From Chondrus crispus (lineage: Eukaryota > Rhodophyta > Florideophyceae > Gigartinales > Gigartinaceae), in assembly GCF_000350225.1 (NCBI RefSeq), contig NW_005178519.1:257632-321631 (forward strand): DNA of 64,000 bases, in the 5' to 3' direction. Both the position numbers and the translations under genes were made by a program. The notes under the pieces are model-generated. The model was given only the letters and a program-made list of their open reading frames with translations, made no database searches and was not told the origin of the DNA. This document shows positions 57,640 through 64,000 of this stretch, piece after piece (the first letter of the stretch is position 1; each line of letters opens with the position of its first letter).

Positions 57640-58661
57640 TGTAGTGAAATAAGCGGCTGCACAGGGGGGTGAGAAGAAATGGAAATGATGGGGTATGACA
57701 AACAAAAGTGGAAATTATTTCACTTTATTATTTTAACTATTAATTTTAATTAGTTGCATATTAGTTATTTAACATTAGATTAGATCTAGGATCTAGCGCC
57801 GCGAGCTACTGTAGAGGCTCCGGCGGGGCGATATATACCGTAGCCCTCTGACCACCAAGTCAGTAAAGGTAACCCGAGTTGCCAGAGTCTGATATCGCCT
57901 TGGTCGAAGTCCGTCTTCTACAAGACATTTCCTTTAACTACAGATTACTTTATCCTCTATCGCTCGGGGGTTCCCTTTTCTCTTTCCTTTATTTCTCTAT
58001 CCCTTTCTATCCCTAATTCTACCTATTTTTCCCTTATCTTGTGTTGGTGTCATCGGCCTCGGTTGCGACCGAACCGGTGTAGGTGTTTCGAGCCATCGGG
58101 CGACACAGTTGACGTAGCGCTGCTACTGTGACCCATTTTCCGACGGAGATTGTTGCAACGACGTCTCCCTCGAAGGGCTCCGTCGTAGTACGAGCCAGTG
58201 TTGGTACCATCGGTGTCGGTTGCGACCGAACCGGTGTAGGTGTTTCGAGCCATCGGGCGGCACGGTTGACGTAGCGCTGCTACTTTAACTTCATCCCGTC
58301 GGGCTGCGTTGCGACGCCCCCGTCGAAGGCCTTGTCGCGTCACAAGGTGTCGAAGAAGCTCAACGAGCATTGGCCTTACAACCCAGTGGAACCGGGGTAC
58401 CTACGTACGCGCCCCACCCCACACTCGTCGAGCAGATCTCTTTGCAAGTCTCTACCACACCGATCCCGGGCCGGGCTGTTTCTCTGTGCCCCCCCTATCA
58501 GGGATCTGAGCTACTACGAGTCGCAAGCTCGTTTAAACGGAGAAGGGAGCGTCGGACACTCCGTAGCGCTGTGCCATCGGCAGTTCTTCTTTTTGTTGCT
58601 GTTGTTGTTTTTGCTGGACCATCGGACCGCGGTCTCTGCCCAACAGGCGCATTGCACTACA
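57640..58661 (+). mobile_element. 3' LTR of B3
   Basis: 1,022 bp, pair of 29914-30935. One visible change in the terminal repeat (TGTAGTGAAAT for TGTAGTGCAAT). Followed by target duplication actac (58662-58666), then base 58667, which completes the B2 LTR. Confidence 0.95.
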
Positions 58662-58667
58662 ACTACA

Positions 58668-59291
58668 GCCATATGCTTCCTCCAAAAATACAGTCTCACG
58701 TCGATTTCTCGAAAACACACCGTGCTTCGATCCCTTCTCGCCAAGGGACTCTGAGGTAAGACCGCCTTTCTCCTCTCGCTTCCATTTTCCTCATTTTTTT
58801 TGTGTGTGAGGGGCCTACCGTGTTCACCTCCCTTCCCTCGTCACTCAGTAGAATATCATCGCCTCTTCAATGTCCTCCTCGGACGTCTCATAGACTTGCT
58901 GACCGGCCTCCGCGGTGCGGGGTCGCGTCCCTAACCTCTCAAAAATAAAATAAAATAGAACAACACAAAAGCAATCACAAATAAAATAAAAACGAAACCG
59001 AACAGTTATGAAGGTAAGTGTGAAAAAGGTGGATTGTCCAGTCCATGTCCCCGTTCTTCCAGCGTTCTTTCTTTGCTTGGCACACCGTTACGCGACTTCT
59101 AACCTGAGTATCTCATCACGACGCTCATCTTACTCGTGCGCGCGCTGCTTCTACTTTCGGGTGGCTGTCTGAAGGCCCCTCACCTGGTTCGTTCCATCTC
59201 ATAGTTCCCCTTTTCCTGACCCTCAGGTCGGCTCGCTCTGCCCAGTGCGGATTACCGCACTAACACTGACATGTGAAATTCTTGATTACCA
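58668..59291 (-). other. B1 spacer, right part
   Basis: Begins with the right copy of gccat and continues the spacer interrupted at 19636. From about 58840 it matches the B4 spacer (36760-37200). The sequence on the gag-pol strand after the pyrimidine tract (LGTRPRTAEAGQQVYETSEED) parallels that of B4. Confidence 0.65.
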
Positions 59292-59768
59292 CTATCCTGG
59301 TTGCGCTTGCGCGACCTGCGCGGGCAAGGATAATCTTTTCCGTCGGAAATATGTGACGGCCGCGCTGCGGGGCAATTGCTCAATGGGTTCCCACGTTGCG
59401 TCCTTGAGGGTATACCCATACAATCTCACTTTGAGAATTAATTTCTCCCTGTCGTAGCCGTGGTCCACGATCTTGTCGATCACATACTCCTGACTCCCGG
59501 CTCCTTCTTCCTGCGTGTCCAACTGTCCGTCCCCCTTCCGAAGAGCCAGCGACTCATCCTCATCCTGCTCTTCCGAACCTCCCATCTCTTGTAGATCGGG
59601 CGGGGTCCTCGTAGCTTCCTGATTTATCAACGGTCCGTCATCCATCCTATCCTTCGTTTGGGCGGCGGGTCCTTCTCGTTTTCATCCTGTGTTGAGAAAT
59701 TGTAGCGCTTGTCGTAGCCCGACTATCGGCGTGTAGTCCATGGGACTAGGGGCTAATTCGACTCTATC
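59292..59768 (-). pseudogene. pol: B1 chromodomain segment
   Basis: Open from 59645: acidic linker, then EYVIDKIVDHGYDREKL, VRLYGYTLKDATWEPIEQLP, ending at 59292. The first W of the W-Y-G-Y motif is L here, so one cage residue appears lost. A TGA (CGA in B3) at 59769 separates it from integrase. Confidence 0.88.
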
Positions 59769-61286
59769 TCACGACACGCGCTCTTCCTGGTCGCCGATGG
59801 CAATGACGACCGTATTCTCAGTTGACTCCTTCACTTGATATGGACCCGTGGCCACTTGTGCCAACTTTTGTTTCGGCTCGGTGGCCGTGCCTTGCTCTTT
59901 CCGAAGGAATACGTAGGATCCTGAAGGGATGTCATACTTCGACTTGCGGAGCCTTGCGTCGAAATTTCGCTTGTAGCGCGCTTGTTCTTTCCGCGAGCTC
60001 TTACCCGCGCCTTTCATCCGGCTTTCCAACCACGACTGCCATTTCAGGTAGTACGCTCGATTCGAGCTAAATCCTTCCAAACTTGGCTGCGCTTGTAACG
60101 CAATGCTTCTCGGCGCCCGAGCTAACACCAGCTCGAAGGGCGCGATGTTCGTAGTTCGATTAACTGGCGTGTTGTATGCGAACGTCACAGCGTCGCTAAA
60201 TAGGTCCCAGTCCTTGGGATGCTCTCCAACATATTTTCGCAACGCGGAAGTCAGCGTGCGGTTAAACCTCTCAACTTGGCCGTTGGGTTGCGGGTGGTAC
60301 GTAGTCGTGAACACATTGCGTATGCCGAGAATCCGACAGACGTTCTGAAAGAACCGGGCCGTGAACTGTGTTCCATTGTCGGACAGCAGCTTGGCCGGTG
60401 GTCCGTACACGAACACCCAATGATGAACGAAGGCTTGTGCGATGTGAGCAGCTGATATCTTCTTCAACGGTACGGTTCGTACCAGTTTCGAGTATCGATC
60501 GCTGATCACGAGAATATACCGATTTCCTCGTTTAGTTGTAATTAATTCGCCGAGGATGTCGATGGCGACAAACTCCAGCGGAGCTTTGGGCGTGAACAGC
60601 TTCATTTCCTTCGTGTTTCTTCTTAACTTCACCCTTTCCCGCGCGCATGCGGCGCAATTCTTCGCGACTGCGTAGCAGTCTAGGGCCATCGTAGGCCAAT
60701 AAAAATATCTTCTCAATGTCTTGTAAAGTTTTCTGCCCCCCGGGTGCCCTGCCAATTTTGCGTAGTGGCTTAGCTCTAGGACGCGGTCCCTTAACGATTG
60801 TGGTATTACCACTTGTACAAACTCCGCCGCGGTACGGCATAGAATTCCTTCGAGTTCCTCGGTCTCCATGCTGAACGTTCTCACCTTTCCGGCGTCCATT
60901 TCCTCCTTGATGCGGTTGCAGAAGGGGTCGACGGCTTGCTCGCGAATGAGCTCCTCCGGAGTGACAGCTTGCAATTGATCGAGGCGTTCAGGGGCGGTCT
61001 CCCCCTGAAGAGCGAGGATGTCGTCTAACCCGTCAAAACTGTCCTCGTCCTCCACTGTTCCCTCGGCCGGTTCGGCCATAAAGCATGGAATTTCGTCGTC
61101 GATTTCGTCGACGGTTTCTCCAGCGGTCCGTAATCTTGACAGGGCATCAGCTTGGCTGTTCGCCTTGCCCTTCTTGTACTTGATTTCGAACTCAAATTCC
61201 GAGAGGCGGAGCCTCCATCGGATTAATCTCCCGCTGGGGTCGGTTACGTTCATCAACCACCTCAATGAGGCATGTTCGGTATGCAC
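59769..61286 (-). pseudogene. pol: B1 RNase H end and integrase
   Basis: 505 codons without a stop. RNase H C-terminal block (HTEHASLRWL, with E where B2-B4 have D), QADALSRL and an acidic hinge. Integrase zinc region (SHYAKLAGHPGG, NCAACARERVKL) and core (VAIDILGELITT, LSDNGTQFT, glutamate in NGQVERFNRTL). Tail to GPYQVKES and ERVS, then TGA. The integrase core is complete and continuous. Confidence 0.92.
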
Positions 61287-61818
61287 AATGAAGTGCTCGC
61301 CATAGAGATATGGTCTTAGAGTCTGTACGGCCCAAATTACCGCTAGACATTTTTTCTGATACAGAATAGTTTCTCTCGGCTGCGGCTAACGTTCTTGAAA
61401 AGAACCCGATGGGTTTACGTTGCGCATCCGGATGCGTTTGAAATAATGCAGCGCCGATTTGATATTCGCTTGCATCGGTGTCTACCGAGTAGGGTAGGTC
61501 CTTCTTCGGCAGCGCCAACACCGGTGGCGCCAAGATAGCGTCTTTGAGCTTATGAAAAGCTTTCTTGCACGGTTCGTCGAATCCTTCCAACTGGACCGGT
61601 TGTCCCTTCTTCAATAGTTGATTGAGCGGATGCGCGATTTTCGCATAATGCGGAACGAATCTGCGGTAGACATTACAAAGTCCGAAGAAGCTCCTGAGTT
61701 TGGTCTGCGTTTGAGGGTACCTCACTTGTTCCAATGCGGCGGTTCGCGCGGCGTCAACTTCCAATGTACCTGGCCGAACGACATGGCCCAGGTACTTGAT
61801 CTTTTCGACGAAAAATTC
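61192..61818 (-). pseudogene. pol: B1 RT end and RNase H start
   Basis: Open from 61764: VRYPQTQTKLRSFFGLCNVY, LLKKGQPVQLEGFDEPCKKAF, YSVDTDASEYQIGAALF. It goes out of frame just after YSVSEK (near 61350) through a small deletion in the region encoding the RNase H glutamate (ECLAVIW). A 28-bp deletion at about 61819-61820, compared with B2, separates it from RT. Confidence 0.88.
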
Positions 61819-61819
61819 G

Positions 61820-63694
61820 CCTTTTCCAATACAGACAGTATTTCGTCAACGTGGACGACGTGCTCCTCCCAGGATTTGCTGAAGATGATGATACCATCTA
61901 GATATACCAGACAGCATTTCCAGCGGAACGGAGAGAGCAGGATGTCCATAGCTCCCTGAAACGTCGCTGGCGCGTTGGTAAGCCCGAAGGGCATTCTTGA
62001 AAAACGGTAAAGACCTGAGTGGCACGAAAAACCTGTCTTGTCGCGGTCCGCTTCCGGAATGGGCATCTGCCAATACCCTGAAATCGCGTCCAACGCGGAA
62101 AAGACCTTGGTGTCTCCCAACGAGTCCAAACACTCATCCATGCGCGGCAAAGGGTACGTGTCCTTCACCGTTACCGCGTTTAACCGGCGGTAGTCTACGC
62201 ATAAGCGCATCGATCCGTCCGGCTTGGGCACTAATAAAACGGGCGACGCCCATTCTGACTGCACCGGCTCGATGACTCCTGCTTCTAACATCTTCTGTAG
62301 TTCTGCGTCCTCGACCTCCCGAGCCTTTGGACCGGCTCGGTAGGGAGCTTGTGCAATTGTCCTTGTGTCCGGGGCCAGTTCAATCCGGTGGACCGTGGTG
62401 TTGATCTCACCAAGGGTCCCATCCCACATGCCGGAATATTTCTTTAGCATCCGACGGAATCTTTCGCGCAGCCGGTCCGGCACGTGGCTCAGGTCGAGCT
62501 CCTCCACGTCCGGCGGGGGATGCTCAATCCGCCGCTCCGGCTTCGTAGTTGCCGTCGCGGAGAGCCCTTCCTCCCGTTCCTCTTGCTGGTCCTCGCGATC
62601 TTGTTCCGACGGTTCGCATCTTCTCTCGCCCGTAGGCGGCGGGGTAGAATTAGTAAATTTTTCCTCATCCCTTCCTTGAATTCCAAGTACCTCACCAATG
62701 GTGGTATTGCTCTTCAATACAGCCCTCGGGTGCGGTAGTAGTTCCGCCACCACTTGGCCTTTTTGAACCCTGACAGGGTACTTCCTAAAATTCGCTACAA
62801 GCAATCTAAAAGGTTTGTCAGGCTCAACTTGAACTACACCGTTGATGCTTACCAGTCCGTGCTTGTCGTATAGGGGTGCGTAGGGTTGAACGACGACCAA
62901 CCCAGTCCTCTTCGAGGTGCATTCGACCATGCGTTGCGTCCCTGGCCCAATAGCCGTGGCTCTTGCCACCTTCACCCTGGGGGAAACTCGCTCCCCTTTT
63001 GCATGAGTCTCGCCCTCTCCGGTAACCAAATGCTTCTTCGATCTTCTCGCCGAGAATCGCCTTACGATCGGAACCTCCGAGAAATCCGCCAACTCAACTG
63101 TCCTCTTTCGTGGGTAAATCGCCTCCACGAACCTATCCCAATAGTCCGCTCCTAGAATTAGGAGGACTGCAAGTTTTTCACAAACTATAAATTCTACTGA
63201 AGCCACGAAACGTCCAAGTCTCACAGGCATTTTGAGTGTACCTAGAGTTCGGAGTGGCCTGTTATTCGCATCACCGATGTCTTGGGTCGGTCCGAAGGAC
63301 ACAAGAGTCTCTATTCCTGCGGGAAGCTCTGATCTCCGGATGAGATTAGGTCCCGCACCGGTGTCCAACACGGACAGTACACGGCTCATCAATCCGACGG
63401 TCGGTCCAATGTCCGCGAAGACTTTGTAGTTTTTCCTGGCAAGGACCAAAATTTTCTCGGGACATTCCCCGCGCTTGACCCTGTACCAGGGGCGTCTGAC
63501 TTGCTCCAGCGGATCGTCCTTGCCTCTTCGCAGAATCTTCTTGACCCCAATGGGTCCTTTCGAGTGATCGATGCTTCCAACTGTCTCCTCATCGTCGACT
63601 GCCTCCTTCGCTAAAAGCGGGGAACGGAACTGGGTCTCGGACATGGTTCGCCGGACACATGTCTCTCCTTTCGAATTTTTTGAGATTCCCCTCC
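61820..63694 (-). pseudogene. pol: B1 protease and RT, catalytic residue changed
   Basis: Part of a single frame open from at least 63968 to 61722. Protease D-T-G-A-G-P-N-L-I is intact, with VLLILGADYWDRF. RT blocks YRAGPKAREVEDAEL, LLVPKPDGSMRLCVDYRRLN and MPFGLTNAPATFQGAMD are intact, but the catalytic motif reads YLDG instead of YLDD, replacing one metal-binding aspartate. Soon after, the 28-bp deletion shifts the frame. The long uninterrupted stretch shows that pol from protease to RT is normally one frame. Confidence 0.92.
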
Positions 63695-64000
63695 TTAGTT
63701 TTCCTGTCGCTGCGGATTTCTTCTCCAGTCCGACGACGGCCCCGCGGCCGGCCTTCCTGACGTCCGGTTCGAACCTTCGGCAGAGGCACTCGGTGCGCTC
63801 GCCGCCTGCGATTCGAACCATTGTTTTACCTTCAGGTAACTTGTCGACGGAATTCCCAACCTCTCCATCGGGGAGAGCCTCTCGTAGTTCTTCAGAACTC
63901 GGTGCATCTCTCGGAACGAGAGCAAACACGTAGGCGCTCCGTGCCCCTTCTCGTAGCAATGGTAGCATACGAGGCCATGCTTCTTCTGAGGGTACGGCGA
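63695..64000 (-). pseudogene. gag: B1 gag C-terminus (runs off window)
   Basis: Knuckle CYHCYEKGHGAPTC near 63926-63970, then FREMHRVLKNYERLSPMERLG, ending RRNPQRQEN at 63695. Pol overlaps it in the -1 frame. I found no canonical slippery heptamer in the overlap; the end region reads caggaaaactaa. Confidence 0.88.

Larger units (their letters stand above)
29914..58661 (+). mobile_element. Family B retrotransposon B3, most complete copy, split by B4
   Basis: LTRs 29914-30935 and 57640-58661, target duplication actac (29909-29913; 58662-58666). Net length about 14.3 kb after removing B4. It holds every part of family B in order: PBS, gag, protease, RT, RNase H, integrase, chromodomain, a 3.4-kb spacer, ORF X on the opposite strand, polypurine tract, LTR. 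B4 splits gag between 31652 and 46073, with cgtcg on both sides. Coding parts are damaged by at least three stops and several frameshifts. Confidence 0.95.
19637..58667 (-). mobile_element. Family B retrotransposon B2, split by B3
   Basis: LTR pair 19637-20762 and 28789-29913+58667, target duplication gccat on both sides (19632-19636; 58668-58672). Its own parts are gag (28668-26385), protease, RT, RNase H and integrase (to about 22000), then ORF X antisense (20885-22000). Spacer, chromodomain and the ORF X C-terminus are missing through one internal deletion at about 22000. B3 inserted one base before the end of the 5' LTR, and a solo family A LTR sits in the integrase. Net length without insertions is about 9.6 kb. 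Confidence 0.93.
13825..64000 (-). mobile_element. Outer family B retrotransposon B1 (continues past window)
   Basis: Parts in the window, in minus-strand order: end of gag (64000-63695), pol (63968-59292), spacer (59291-58668, then 19636-16707), ORF X antisense (14978-16706), polypurine tract, 3' LTR (13825-14871). B2 splits the spacer between 19636 and 58668; gccat flanks B2 on both sides (19632-19636, 58668-58672). Removing B2 leaves about 11.1 kb of B1 in the window. This is the oldest visible family B layer. Its pol has a catalytic change, deletions and stops. Confidence 0.9.

Noticed and set aside
10529..58661. The nine 1-kb TGTAGTGCAAT...ATTGCACTACA repeats as DNA transposons or MITEs
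   Set aside because: They have TG...CA ends, 5-bp target duplications, a PBS on one side and a polypurine tract on the other, and they pair by length. They are LTRs.
1..64000. tRNA, rRNA or CRISPR arrays
   Set aside because: I saw no cloverleaf-like box A/box B pairs, no rRNA-like blocks and no regularly spaced short repeats.

Overview
This is eukaryotic repeat DNA, almost certainly a heterochromatic nest of LTR retrotransposons. No rRNA, tRNA, CRISPR or bacterial-type operon is visible. Nearly all recognisable coding sequence is Ty3/gypsy gag-pol. The larger family carries a C-terminal chromodomain (a chromovirus). The style would suit a fungus or an oomycete-like protist, but nothing here settles the taxon.

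Layout. 1-5460 is the only stretch not dominated by transposons. It begins with an LTR end that cuts into a possible 2-oxoglutarate-dioxygenase-like gene on the minus strand, and it ends with a short TATA-preceded reading frame cut by another LTR. 5461-10528 is a gypsy element of family A (616-bp LTR, PBS, gag, protease, start of RT) broken by a family B insertion at 10529. From 13825 to the end of the window everything belongs to one outer family B element and what has inserted into it.

The nest can be read from LTR pairs and 5-bp target duplications. B1 (13825 to beyond 64000, minus) is split by B2 (19637-58667, minus, duplication GCCAT). B2 holds a solo family A LTR in its integrase (22738-23438, GTCCC) and is split one base before the end of its 5' LTR by B3 (29914-58661, plus, ACTAC). 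B3 is split in gag by B4 (31653-46072, minus, CGTCG). B4 is split in gag by a solo family B LTR (42733-43697, CCGGC). Removing the insertions gives a B3 of about 14.3 kb, very large for a gypsy element.

Family B layout: LTR (about 1 kb) - PBS - gag (coiled coil, capsid, CCHC knuckle) - pol in the -1 frame (protease, RT, RNase H, integrase, chromodomain) - spacer of about 3.4 kb - an extra gene on the opposite strand (called ORF X here) - polypurine tract - LTR. ORF X has five copies in the window, each starting about 105-125 bp from the inner edge of a 3' LTR. It keeps its frame and its Trp/Tyr-rich core between diverged copies, and I do not recognise it. It is the best candidate for an undescribed component. 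No gag-pol copy is intact: every one carries stops, frameshifts or deletions, so any present mobility would depend on copies elsewhere.
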